Shown: one piece after another, positions 23,816 to 32,192 of the stretch | Layout: each line of letters begins with the position of its first letter | How positions within the stretch are numbered: the first letter of the stretch is position 1 | Assembly (NCBI GenBank): GCA_964345295.1 | Contig: CAYFQG010000015.1 | Span: 1 to 32,262 of the forward strand | From: JASBZA01 sp964345295 | GTDB lineage: Bacteria > Bacillota > Clostridia > Saccharofermentanales > Fastidiosipilaceae | Reading direction: 5' to 3' | DNA: 32,262 bases | Translations under genes and position numbers: made by a program | The notes under the pieces: model-generated | The model's database searches: none | What the model was told of the DNA's origin: nothing | What the model saw: only the letters and a program-made list of their open reading frames with translations

Positions 23816-24988
23816 TTGGATAAGACTTTTTATTCTTGGCAACTTCTAGACCCTGTACATATTTATATCCACATTCCTTTTTGTAGAAGGAAGTGCCCCT
23901 ATTGTGATTTTCCATCCTTTGCTCTCGGCTCATTAGAGCCGGGAGAAGGGGTGGATTCTTATTTTGATCTTTTAAGAAAAGAGATGGCAAGTCGCCTCGC
24001 CCCTAACTTGGACCTTCCCCTAGAGACTATTTATTTTGGAGGAGGGACGCCGACAGCGGTCGATGTTTCTTATTTAATAGATGTCTTAAATTTCATTAAA
24101 GACAGAAGGCCCTTAAGTCCTGATGTGGAAATTACATTAGAGATGAACCCCGGAACCTTGCAGGAGACGGATTTGCCCCGCCTTCGAGAAGCGGGTTTTA
24201 ATCGCCTCTCCATCGGTCTTCAGACAAGTGATGACAACAAACTTAAAACCTTGGGAAGAATCCATAGCAAAGCCGACTATGAGAAGACCTTGGACATGGC
24301 CCGCCGGTCCGGCTTTAGCAATATCTCGACCGACCTAATGCTGGCCTTGCCGAATCAGACCACGGAGGATGTAAAAAGAGACTTAGATTTCCTCTTGGCC
24401 ATGGATCTTTCGCATCTATCACTATATTCTTTAATCATCGAGCCGGATACACCTTTCGGAAAAAAGTATCGGGAAGGGGAGAGTCCTTTGCCGGACCCTG
24501 AAACCGAACGGGCTATGGACCACCTGGTTCGCCGTACGTTGAAGGAGGCCGGTTATAAGCATTACGAAATCAGCAACTATGCCAAAGAGGGTTTTCAGAG
24601 TCGGCATAATTTGGCCTATTGGGAAGGTAAGACCTACTATGGCTTTGGTTTGGGTGCATCGTCTTACGTCTCAGCGAAACGCTTTACCAATGCAGTCGAA
24701 TTAAAAGCCTATCGAGATCAGATATTAACTTCGGTCCTGCCACCGGTGGAAGAATATATTGATAAAGCAGAGGCCGAAAAGGAATTCTTTATTTTTCGCC
24801 TGAGAAAAATGGAAGGCTTTACGGAAGCCGAATATGAAACGCTTTTTGCAAAGGCTTTTCCTTCGGATTTAAAGTCGATTCTCCAATCCTTTATCCGAGA
24901 GGGCCTTTTGGAACAACAAGGTGACCGGTATTTTTACACAGAGCTGGGTTTAGATTTTGCAGACCGTGTGGCCAGGGCTTTTCTCTAA
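23816..24988 (+). CDS. hemW: Radical SAM heme chaperone HemW
   Basis: HemW binds heme and a [4Fe-4S] cluster and delivers heme to membrane enzymes; it was long annotated as oxygen-independent coproporphyrinogen oxidase. The radical SAM motif CRRKCPYCDF gives CxxxCxxC, without the extra cysteine of true HemN. YFGGGTPTA, LEMNPGTL, NRLSIGLQT and the HNLAYW...YGFGLGASSY heme-related motif follow, then a C-terminal winged helix. The open frame extends to a GTG at 23765, directly after the previous stop, giving 407 residues. The TTG at 23816 has an AGGAAAG site and gives about 390, nearer the family length, so I prefer it with moderate confidence. hrcA follows, a neighbourhood common in Firmicutes. 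Confidence 0.93.
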   Translation: MDKTFYSWQLLDPVHIYIHIPFCRRKCPYCDFPSFALGSLEPGEGVDSYFDLLRKEMASRLAPNLDLPLETIYFGGGTPTAVDVSYLIDVLNFIKDRRPLSPDVEITLEMNPGTLQETDLPRLREAGFNRLSIGLQTSDDNKLKTLGRIHSKADYEKTLDMARRSGFSNISTDLMLALPNQTTEDVKRDLDFLLAMDLSHLSLYSLIIEPDTPFGKKYREGESPLPDPETERAMDHLVRRTLKEAGYKHYEISNYAKEGFQSRHNLAYWEGKTYYGFGLGASSYVSAKRFTNAVELKAYRDQILTSVLPPVEEYIDKAEAEKEFFIFRLRKMEGFTEAEYETLFAKAFPSDLKSILQSFIREGLLEQQGDRYFYTELGLDFADRVARAFL

Positions 24989-25045
24989 ATTTTCTATTGT
25001 TCAAAGAATGTTCATCACGCTCCCTAAATTTCTTTATGGGTGAGA

Positions 25046-25075
25046 TTGACTTTATTTGTCCTTTCGTGTTATTCT
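25046..25075 (+). promoter_or_regulatory. Promoter of the hrcA-dnaK heat-shock operon
   Basis: TTGACT (25046-25051), an 18-base spacer and TATTCT (25070-25075) preceded by an extended TG (25067-25068). The CIRCE operator begins 5 bases downstream, so HrcA binding would cover the transcription start. Confidence 0.75.
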
Positions 25076-25079
25076 GCTT

Positions 25080-25106
25080 TTAGCACTCAGACAAGATGAG
25101 TGCTAA
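25080..25106. promoter_or_regulatory. CIRCE operator
   Basis: TTAGCACTC-N9-GAGTGCTAA is an exact consensus CIRCE element, the HrcA binding site. It lies between the promoter and hrcA, so HrcA represses its own operon and is released from DNA during heat shock. Confidence 0.98.
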
Positions 25107-25138
25107 TTTAATGGATGGCTTAGAAAGGAGCGATGGTA

Positions 25139-26176
25139 ATGGCCTTAAATGACAGAAAATCTTGGGTGTTAAAGTCTGTAGTAGATACCTATGTTGAGAC
25201 GGCCGAGCCGGTCGCATCTAAGACCATAGCGGACCTCTCGACGGCTAAGGTCAGTTCCGCTACCATCCGTAATGAGATGGCCGAGCTGGAGAAACAAGGC
25301 TATTTGGTTTCACCGCATACGTCAGCCGGTAGAGTCCCGACCGATAAGGCTTACCGAGAGTATGTTGAGCACTTAATGCGGCCGGTGGCTTTAGACGAAG
25401 AAGAGAAGGGCAATATTCGCCGCGAGCTTGGTCAAGAGATTTATGAATTAAGCGACCTTTTGAAGCAAGCGGGCCAGGTGCTTTCGACTTCTACCGGCTA
25501 TACTTCGATAGCCCTCATGCCTTCGGAGAATGAACGCTACATTAAGCAGATTAAGCTTTTGCAGATTGAGCCGGGCAGAATCCTGATTGTTCTGGTATTT
25601 TCGGCCGGCGTTCTGAAGGACCGGGTCATACGAGCCCATGAATATCTAACCCAGGACGATTTGATTCAGATTTCCAATGCTTTGGAAGATAATCTGAGCG
25701 GCGTGCCTGTGGAAGACATTACGCTTATGACGGTGGAGTCGGCCTTAGACCAGGTAGAACTCCCGGACGCTTTACTAAACCAGCTTCTTTATGAGGCCTA
25801 TGTCACGATTAAGCAGTCCGAGCAGCTCGATGTGTATGTAGAAGGGGTGCAGAACCTCTTTATCCAGCCGGACTTGAGAGAGAACGATAAGGCCCATTTG
25901 GTCTATGACACCTTGAAGAAGGATGGCCTTATCACGGGATACCTTAAAGACCAGGACAATCAGGAAGCTAACTTCATGATTCGTATCGGTCAAGAGATTA
26001 AGTTAGACGGTTTGGAGGCCTGCAGCCTCATTACAACGTCTTATAAAATCGGCGACAGGCTTAAGGGCCAGATCGGTATCTTGGGACCTAAGCGTATGGA
26101 CTATGAGAGGGCCATTCCCCGTATTGCTTTTATAAGAGAACGGGTTAGTGATTTCAGAAAAGAAGATAAAAAGTAG
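25139..26176 (+). CDS. hrcA: Heat-inducible transcription repressor HrcA
   Basis: HrcA binds CIRCE and represses the class I heat-shock genes; GroEL normally keeps it active. The N-terminal winged helix-turn-helix shows RKSWVLKSVVDTYVETAEPV, SSATIRNEMAELEKQGYL and HTSAGRVPTDKAYREYV. A GAF-like dimerisation domain and the C-terminal IGILGPKRMDYERAI motif complete the protein at about 345 residues. Two in-frame ATGs exist; the one at 25139 is 8 nt from AAAGGAG, while 25133 is only 2 nt away, so 25139 is preferred. The stop codon overlaps the purine-rich site of grpE. Confidence 0.97.
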   Translation: MALNDRKSWVLKSVVDTYVETAEPVASKTIADLSTAKVSSATIRNEMAELEKQGYLVSPHTSAGRVPTDKAYREYVEHLMRPVALDEEEKGNIRRELGQEIYELSDLLKQAGQVLSTSTGYTSIALMPSENERYIKQIKLLQIEPGRILIVLVFSAGVLKDRVIRAHEYLTQDDLIQISNALEDNLSGVPVEDITLMTVESALDQVELPDALLNQLLYEAYVTIKQSEQLDVYVEGVQNLFIQPDLRENDKAHLVYDTLKKDGLITGYLKDQDNQEANFMIRIGQEIKLDGLEACSLITTSYKIGDRLKGQIGILGPKRMDYERAIPRIAFIRERVSDFRKEDKK

Positions 26177-26185
26177 GAGGCAGGC

Positions 26186-26833
26186 ATGCGAGGCGAGAAG
26201 AAGAATGTGAATAAGAAGGACAAGGATAAGATTAATAAACAGGAAGATTTGGAAGTAAAGTCTTCCGATGAGGCCTCGACCGATGAGACAAGTCAGGCAG
26301 AGGACAGGGCCGAAGAAGAGGCTTTGGACGAAGCCATTGAGGATTTAAAAGAAGACAGGGACCTGGCCGATGCTTTGGCCAAAGCGCAAGAAGAAATCGA
26401 GCGCTTGAAGGACAGCCGAATCCGACTCATGGCCGAGTTCGATAACTATAAGAGGCGTACACAAAAGGAAAAAGAACGCATTTATGCGGATGCCTTAGTT
26501 GATGTGAGCCAGTCCTGGTTACCGATTTTGGACAATCTGGATCGCGCTTCCAATGCGGCCGATATGTTAGACGAGCAGCCGGACATGGATGCGATTAAGT
26601 CTGTTGCCCAAGGTATAGACCTCATACAGAAACAGGCTGAAACGGCCATGGATAAGCTGGGTATAGAAGAGATAGATTGCCTGCATAAGCCCTTTGATCC
26701 GAACTTGCAAGAGGCCGTTATGCGGCAGGATTCCGATGAGCATGAGCCCGAGACGGTGGTGGAAGTTTTGGCCAAAGGTTACATCTATAAGGACCGAGTG
26801 ATACGCCACGCCGTGGTAAAAGTTGCAAACTAA
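26186..26833 (+). CDS. grpE: Nucleotide exchange factor GrpE
   Basis: GrpE releases ADP from DnaK. The 215-residue protein has a long, very acidic, disordered N terminus (about 1-65), a coiled coil with RIRLMAEFDNYKRRTQKEKERI, and the C-terminal beta domain with KPFDPNLQEAV and VVEVLAKGYIYKDRVIRHAVVKV. It starts 9 bases after hrcA with a GGAGG site. In the 73-base gap before dnaK, a small AACGAA-AGTA-TTCGTT hairpin (26832-26847) covers the stop codon. Confidence 0.97.
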   Translation: MRGEKKNVNKKDKDKINKQEDLEVKSSDEASTDETSQAEDRAEEEALDEAIEDLKEDRDLADALAKAQEEIERLKDSRIRLMAEFDNYKRRTQKEKERIYADALVDVSQSWLPILDNLDRASNAADMLDEQPDMDAIKSVAQGIDLIQKQAETAMDKLGIEEIDCLHKPFDPNLQEAVMRQDSDEHEPETVVEVLAKGYIYKDRVIRHAVVKVAN

Positions 26834-26906
26834 CGAAAGTATTCGTTTGTATATAAATAAATTGAAATTAAGAGATTGATTTAAGAAATTATTTGGAGGA
26901 AAAATT

Positions 26907-28739
26907 ATGGGTAGAGTTATAGGTATAGACTTAGGTACGACCAATTCAGTTGTAGCAGTTATGGAAGCCGGGGAGCCGACGGTTATCCCCAATCCCGAAG
27001 GTGCCAGAACCACACCTTCCGTAGTCGCTTTTAATAAGAGCGGTGAGCGTCTGGTAGGCCAGGTCGCCAAGCGTCAGGCCGTGACCAACCCGGACCGCAC
27101 CATCCAGTCCATTAAGCGTGAGATGGGTTCGAATTTTAAAGTTCATATTGACGATAAGACCCTGACCCCGCCGGAAATTTCGGCTATGATTTTGCAAAAA
27201 CTGAAGTCCGATGCCGAGGAGTATCTGGGCGAAAAGGTTACACAAGCTGTTATCACGGTGCCCGCTTACTTCAGTGACTCGCAGCGTCAAGCCACCAAGG
27301 ACGCCGGTCGTATTGCCGGTTTGGAAGTGTTGAGAATTATCAACGAGCCTACGGCTGCGGCTTTGGCCTATGGTTTGGACAAAGAATCCGACCAGAAAAT
27401 TCTAGTCTACGACCTGGGCGGCGGTACCTTCGACGTATCCATCCTGGAAATCGGTGACGGTGTGTTCGAAGTTTTGTCCACGGCCGGTAATAACCGTTTG
27501 GGCGGTGACGACTTTGACCAGAAAATCGTTGACTGGATGGTCGAGGAGTTTAAGAAGTCCGATGCTATCGACTTGACTCAGGATAAGATGGCTATGCAGC
27601 GTCTGCGTGATGCCGCCGAGAAGGCCAAAATCGAATTGTCCGGCATGAACCAGACCAACATCAACCTACCTTACATTACGGCTGACGCCAACGGCACCAA
27701 GCACCTTGACATGACCTTAACCAAGGCTAAATTTGAGGCTTTGACCGCTGATTTGGTCAAAAAGACCGAAGGCCCCTTGAACCAGGCTCTCAAAGACGCC
27801 GGTCTCCAGGCTTCCGAAATTGAGAAAATCCTTTTGGTTGGCGGTTCCACCCGTATTCCGGCTGTCCAGGAATCTGTCAAGCGTGTGTTTAACAAGGATC
27901 CTTTCAAGGGCATCAACCCCGACGAGTGCGTGGCTATCGGTGCTGCTATCCAGGCCGGTGTTTTGACCGGTGATGTCAAAGACTTGCTGCTCCTGGACGT
28001 TACGCCCCTGTCTTTGGGTATTGAGACCTTGGGTGGTGTCTTCACGCGCTTAATTGACCGCAACACAACCATCCCGACCAAGAAGAGCATGGTCTTCTCG
28101 ACCGCTGCCGATAACCAGACTCAGGTCGACATCCACGTCCTCCAAGGTGAGCGCGAAATGGCGGCAGATAACAAACTTCTGGGTAACTTTATCCTGGACG
28201 GTATTGCCCCGGCTCCTCGTGGTATTCCGCAGATTGAGGTAACATTCGATATCGACGCGAACGGTATCGTCCATGTTTCGGCCAAAGATTTGGGCACGGG
28301 CAAGGAGACCGAAATCACCATTACAGCCTCGTCCAACTTGTCCGATGACGAAATCGATAAGGCGGTAAAGGCAGCCGAGCAATTTGCCGAAGAAGATAAG
28401 AAGCGTAAGGAAGACGTCGAGGTCAAAAACAATGCGGACTCCATGGTCTATCAGGCTGAGAAGTTGATCCACGACAGCGGCGAGCAAATTGCCGAGGATG
28501 ATAAGAAGACCATTACCGATGCTGTCGAGAAGTTGAAGGCTGCTATCCAGGCCAACAACAATGATGACATGAAGCAAGAGACCGAGAATGTCCAGCAGGC
28601 CATCTATCAGGTGACCACCAAGATGTATCAGAATGCTCAGCAGCAACATCAAGATCAGAACCCCGGTGAGGGCGGCCCTTCTGACGGCGGTCCGGACCAG
28701 GGAGGCACCTATGATGCAGACTATACAGAAAATGAATAG
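26907..28739 (+). CDS. dnaK: Molecular chaperone DnaK (Hsp70)
   Basis: The 610-residue Hsp70 has all signatures: IGIDLGTTNSVVAV, VYDLGGGTFDVSIL and ILLVGGSTRIPAVQE in the ATPase domain, the DLLLLDVTPLSLGIETLGG linker-to-substrate domain, and a helical lid ending in a Gly/Asp-rich tail with DADYTENE. The ATPase domain has the short Gram-positive form, which explains the 610-residue length against about 638 in E. coli. A strong GGAGGAA site precedes the ATG. It works with the GrpE and DnaJ encoded on either side. Confidence 0.99.
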   Translation: MGRVIGIDLGTTNSVVAVMEAGEPTVIPNPEGARTTPSVVAFNKSGERLVGQVAKRQAVTNPDRTIQSIKREMGSNFKVHIDDKTLTPPEISAMILQKLKSDAEEYLGEKVTQAVITVPAYFSDSQRQATKDAGRIAGLEVLRIINEPTAAALAYGLDKESDQKILVYDLGGGTFDVSILEIGDGVFEVLSTAGNNRLGGDDFDQKIVDWMVEEFKKSDAIDLTQDKMAMQRLRDAAEKAKIELSGMNQTNINLPYITADANGTKHLDMTLTKAKFEALTADLVKKTEGPLNQALKDAGLQASEIEKILLVGGSTRIPAVQESVKRVFNKDPFKGINPDECVAIGAAIQAGVLTGDVKDLLLLDVTPLSLGIETLGGVFTRLIDRNTTIPTKKSMVFSTAADNQTQVDIHVLQGEREMAADNKLLGNFILDGIAPAPRGIPQIEVTFDIDANGIVHVSAKDLGTGKETEITITASSNLSDDEIDKAVKAAEQFAEEDKKRKEDVEVKNNADSMVYQAEKLIHDSGEQIAEDDKKTITDAVEKLKAAIQANNNDDMKQETENVQQAIYQVTTKMYQNAQQQHQDQNPGEGGPSDGGPDQGGTYDADYTENE

Positions 28740-28768
28740 TCCACTATAGTGTTTCCCCGGAGGGAATC

Positions 28769-29911
28769 ATGGCAGAGAAAAGAGATTATTATGAGGTGCT
28801 CGGGGTGGGCAAAAACGCCACCGACGATGAGCTGAAGAAGGCTTATCGTAAGCTGGCAAAAAAATACCACCCCGACTTAAACCCGGATGATAAAGTGGCG
28901 GAGGCCAAGTTCAAGGAATTGAATGAGGCCTACGCTGTTTTGTCCGACCCGGAAAAGAGACAACGCTACGACCAGTTCGGCCATGCCGGTGTGGACGGCC
29001 AGGGCTTTGATCCGTCGAGCTTCTCGGGCTTTGACGGTTTCGGTGATATTTTCGAGGACCTTTTCGGCGGTTTCGGAGGCTTCGGCGGTTCCAGATCCAG
29101 AGGTCGGTACAACAACCGTCCCATGAAGGGCCGGGATATACACTACCGCTTGGACTTGGAATTCATGGAAGCGGCCTTTGGCACAACCAAGACCATTCAA
29201 GTGCATTTGGAAGATAATTGCCACACCTGTAACGGCTCCGGTGCCAAGCCCGGTACCTCGCCTAAAACCTGTCCCAGATGTCACGGTTCGGGTGTCATTC
29301 AGACCCAGCAACAGACTATTCTAGGAACCATGATGAGTCAGACGACCTGTCCGGAGTGTCACGGCAAGGGAACCATCATTGAAGAGCCTTGTGAGACGTG
29401 TCACGGAACGGGACGTGAGACTAAGACTAAGAGTCTGAACGTTAATGTGCCTGCAGGTATTAATACAGGTGAGGCTTTGACCCTACGCGGCGAAGGTGAG
29501 CCCGGTGTGAACGGAGGTCCCAGAGGGGACATTTATATCCAGATTAATGTTAAGCCGCATGAGGTCTTGAGGCGAGAAGGCAACAATACTTTTGTAACCG
29601 TGCCCGTGACCTTTGGCCAAGCTGCCTTGGGAGCCACTATTGAGATTCCGACGATCGATGGCCCGGTGAAATACCACCTGAAGGAAGGCACGCAGCCTAA
29701 TGATGTGATCACACTTAGAGGAAAAGGGATTCCATATGTCAATCGTAACAGTCTGAGAGGGGATGCCTTTGCTACAATAGATTTAGAAGTTCCTAGGAGC
29801 CTAACCGAAGAGCAAAAAACGCTTATTCGCCAGTTCGATGAAACAACCGGCGAAGAAAATTATGAGAAGAGGGAAGGCTTCTTTAAGAAACTAAAAAATC
29901 TGTTTAACTAG
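28769..29911 (+). CDS. dnaJ: Chaperone DnaJ (Hsp40)
   Basis: This 380-residue type I Hsp40 has a J domain with HPD (KKYHPDLNP), a G/F-rich linker (FGDIFEDLFGGFGGFGG), four CxxCxGxG zinc repeats (CHTCNGSG, CPRCHGSG, CPECHGKG, CETCHGTG) and a C-terminal substrate-binding domain. It delivers unfolded proteins to DnaK and stimulates its ATPase. The ribosome binding site CGGAGGG lies 6 to 8 nt before the ATG. A second, short J protein is encoded at 18527. Confidence 0.99.
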   Translation: MAEKRDYYEVLGVGKNATDDELKKAYRKLAKKYHPDLNPDDKVAEAKFKELNEAYAVLSDPEKRQRYDQFGHAGVDGQGFDPSSFSGFDGFGDIFEDLFGGFGGFGGSRSRGRYNNRPMKGRDIHYRLDLEFMEAAFGTTKTIQVHLEDNCHTCNGSGAKPGTSPKTCPRCHGSGVIQTQQQTILGTMMSQTTCPECHGKGTIIEEPCETCHGTGRETKTKSLNVNVPAGINTGEALTLRGEGEPGVNGGPRGDIYIQINVKPHEVLRREGNNTFVTVPVTFGQAALGATIEIPTIDGPVKYHLKEGTQPNDVITLRGKGIPYVNRNSLRGDAFATIDLEVPRSLTEEQKTLIRQFDETTGEENYEKREGFFKKLKNLFN

Positions 29912-29922
29912 GAGTGAATACT

Positions 29923-30951
29923 ATGCGCTGGATTGAGTTTAGCTTTAAGACCTCATCGGAAGCAGGGGAGGTCTTGGCAGAACGCTTGGCCCAGTTGGGG
30001 GCAGCCGGAATTGCAACGGAAGACCCTAATGAATATAAGACCATAATTGCTGAAGACGATGACACCGTCTTCGTTGAGCCCGATTTCCTGGAACGGTTAG
30101 GTACCGTGACAGGGATTAGGGCTTATTTTGCTTGTTTCCCGGACGGCCTGGCTTATCATGCTTTAGAAGGACCGGGGATTTTCAGTAATATTGATACGGA
30201 GAATCTCTATCGCGACGGAAGTTTCCCCAGAGGCCGTATTTCCGTAGAACGCTTTAACAAGCTTTTAGAAGACGAGCTTGCTTATATCGGCCAATTTTTA
30301 GATACCAGCCCGGGCGAGATTACATATAGAGAAGTAGACCCCGAGGAATGGCAAAGCAAGTTTAAAGATCACTACAGGCCCATGAGGCTGTCCAAACGTT
30401 TATTTGTCGTACCGTCCTGGCTGGAGTTTAAAAGACCGGTGGGTACACAGCTCATCAGGTTGGATCCCGGGTCCGCTTTTGGAACCGGCAGTCATGAGAC
30501 GACGCAGATGACGGCTGAATTTATTGATAAATATATGAAACCCGGTTCTAAGGTTTTAGACTTGGGGACAGGGTCGGGAATTTTGGCCATAGCGGCTGCC
30601 AAACTTGGCGCCAGGTCGGTCAGAGCTATCGATATTTCGGAGCAAAGTGTGGAAGTCTGCCGCAGCAATGTTGAGATGAACAAGGTAGATGACAAGGTTT
30701 GCTCGGCCAGGGGTGAACTTAAGGACGACCGGTCTAGCTATGACATCATTGCGGCCAATCTGATTGCTGAGATTTTAATCGACTTGGCACCGGAAATGCC
30801 TAAACACCTGAATGATTTGGGTCTGGTTATTTGCTCCGGCATCATCGACCATAAGCTCCAAGGTGTGCTTAAGGCATTTAAGAAAGCCGGCATGACCGTC
30901 TTTGATCAAAACGAGAAAAATGACTGGCATACGGTGGTTTTTACCCGCTGA
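29923..30951 (+). CDS. prmA: Ribosomal protein L11 methyltransferase
   Basis: PrmA trimethylates ribosomal protein L11. The N-terminal ferredoxin-like L11-binding domain starts WIEFSFKTSSEAGEVLAERL. The SAM domain has FGTGSHETTQM, DLGTGSGILAIAAAKLGA and the catalytic-loop IAANLIAEIL. A GTG at 29914 would add three residues, but the ATG at 29923 lies 8 nt after AGGAG, which itself overlaps the dnaJ stop. About 342 residues is slightly long for the family because of an insertion after residue 45. It is the usual last gene of the Firmicute dnaK cluster. No clear terminator follows. Confidence 0.96.
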   Translation: MRWIEFSFKTSSEAGEVLAERLAQLGAAGIATEDPNEYKTIIAEDDDTVFVEPDFLERLGTVTGIRAYFACFPDGLAYHALEGPGIFSNIDTENLYRDGSFPRGRISVERFNKLLEDELAYIGQFLDTSPGEITYREVDPEEWQSKFKDHYRPMRLSKRLFVVPSWLEFKRPVGTQLIRLDPGSAFGTGSHETTQMTAEFIDKYMKPGSKVLDLGTGSGILAIAAAKLGARSVRAIDISEQSVEVCRSNVEMNKVDDKVCSARGELKDDRSSYDIIAANLIAEILIDLAPEMPKHLNDLGLVICSGIIDHKLQGVLKAFKKAGMTVFDQNEKNDWHTVVFTR

Positions 30952-30967
30952 TTTTGAAAAATTCTTC

Positions 30968-30996
30968 TTGACGGAAAGTCTCTGAACTCTAATACT
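30968..30996 (+). promoter_or_regulatory. Promoter of the phosphofructokinase gene
   Basis: TTGACG (30968-30973) is followed after 16-17 bases by TAATAC/AATACT (30990-30996). The start would fall near 31002, giving a leader of about 78 nt that contains a long hairpin. Confidence 0.65.
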
Positions 30997-31056
30997 AGGT
31001 ACATATAAACAAGTTTTTGACACTTTTGTAGTTGCTTTCAAGAACTTGTGCCTAGT
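30994..31056 (+). promoter_or_regulatory. Long inverted repeat / leader hairpin before pfkA
   Basis: ACAAGTTTTTGA (31009-31020) pairs with TCAAGAACTTGT (31038-31049), 12 pairs with one wobble, around a 17-base loop. The outer ACTAGGT (30994-31000) can pair with GCCTAGT (31050-31056). No T-run follows, and the AAGGAGG site (31063-31069) lies just downstream, so it is not a simple terminator. Confidence 0.65.
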
Positions 31057-31079
31057 CCGTCGAAGGAGGATTTTTTGCT

Positions 31080-32192
31080 ATGCGTATAGGCATGTTGACA
31101 TCGGGTGGCGATTGCCAGGGCTTGAATGCCGCATTAAGAGGCGTTGCCAAAACTTTATTTGAGAATGTTCCGGACGTAGAGATTCTGGGATATTTGGACG
31201 GTTATAAGGGCCTGATTGAAGGGAATTACAGGAAGATGACGTCCGAAGAATTCTCCGGTATTTTGACCTTGGGCGGCACTATCTTAGGTACGGCCAGAAG
31301 GCCTTATAAAGAAATGGATAATCCGGCCGAGACCGAGTTTGAGGAGACTCGCTTTGAGGCTATGCTCCGTAACTACAAAGAGCAGAAGTTGGACGCCCTG
31401 GTGATTTTGGGCGGTAACGGCACCCACAAGTCTGCCTATCGCTTGTCGCAAGAAGGCTGCAACATTGTCACCTTACCCAAGACTATTGACAATGATCTTT
31501 GGGGTACCGAGATGACCTTTGGATTCCAGAGTGCCGTTAATATTGCAACCGATGTAATCGACGGCATCCACACCACGGCAACTTCACACGGTCGTATTTT
31601 CGTAATTGAACTGATGGGCAACAAAGTCGGCTGGCTTACCCTCTACGCCGGAATTGCCGGTGGTGCCGATATTATTCTTTTGCCGGAAATTCCTTATAAT
31701 ATTGAATCTATCTGTAGAGCCTTGCAGCATCGTACGAACGAAGGCAAGCGTTTCTCCATCATCGCCATGGCCGAAGGTGCCAAGAGCGAAGAAGAGGACC
31801 AAATGTCCAAGAAGGAATATAAGGAATATTTGGCTTCTTTGCCCTATCCGTCTTTGGCTTATAAGTTAGCCGATGAGCTGAATCAACGTATGGACCAGGA
31901 AGTGCGTGTGACGGTCCCCGGCCACTATCAGAGAGGCGGATCCCCTTGTGCTTACGACAGAGTGTTCGCTACACGTTGCGGTGTCAAGGCAGCCGAAATG
32001 GTCATGGCCAAAGACTACGGTAAGATGGTCGGTTTGATCAGCAACCAAATGGTCGGAATCCCCTTGGAAGACGTGGCCTTTAAACTTAAATATGTGGATC
32101 CTAAGGATGAACTCATTGAAGAATCCCGTAAAGTAGGCTTATTCTTCGGCGATGAAGTTAATACCGGTAAAAAGAAGAAAGATAATGATTAG
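31080..32192 (+). CDS. pfkA: 6-phosphofructokinase (group III-like, phosphoryl donor uncertain)
   Basis: The enzyme phosphorylates fructose 6-phosphate in glycolysis. The 370-residue protein starts with GMLTSGGDCQGLNAALRG and has GGNGTHKSA, LPKTIDNDLWGTEMTFGFQSA, HTTATSHGRIFVIELMG and QRGGSPCAYDR with the substrate-binding histidine, arginine and glutamate motifs. Two donor-site positions conflict: the glycine of GGNGT (position 104 in E. coli numbering) is ATP-like, while the lysine of PKTIDND (position 124) is typical of PPi enzymes but also occurs in ATP-dependent group III members. The usual acidic residue before that glycine is Asn. The C terminus ends in a short KKKKD tail. It is a single gene with its own promoter and AAGGAGG site. 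Confidence 0.95.
   Translation: MRIGMLTSGGDCQGLNAALRGVAKTLFENVPDVEILGYLDGYKGLIEGNYRKMTSEEFSGILTLGGTILGTARRPYKEMDNPAETEFEETRFEAMLRNYKEQKLDALVILGGNGTHKSAYRLSQEGCNIVTLPKTIDNDLWGTEMTFGFQSAVNIATDVIDGIHTTATSHGRIFVIELMGNKVGWLTLYAGIAGGADIILLPEIPYNIESICRALQHRTNEGKRFSIIAMAEGAKSEEEDQMSKKEYKEYLASLPYPSLAYKLADELNQRMDQEVRVTVPGHYQRGGSPCAYDRVFATRCGVKAAEMVMAKDYGKMVGLISNQMVGIPLEDVAFKLKYVDPKDELIEESRKVGLFFGDEVNTGKKKKDND

Noticed and set aside
28050..28652. Antisense open frame of 200 codons inside dnaK
   Set aside because: Its leucine/isoleucine-rich product mirrors acidic and lysine codons of the DnaK lid; no start context supports it.
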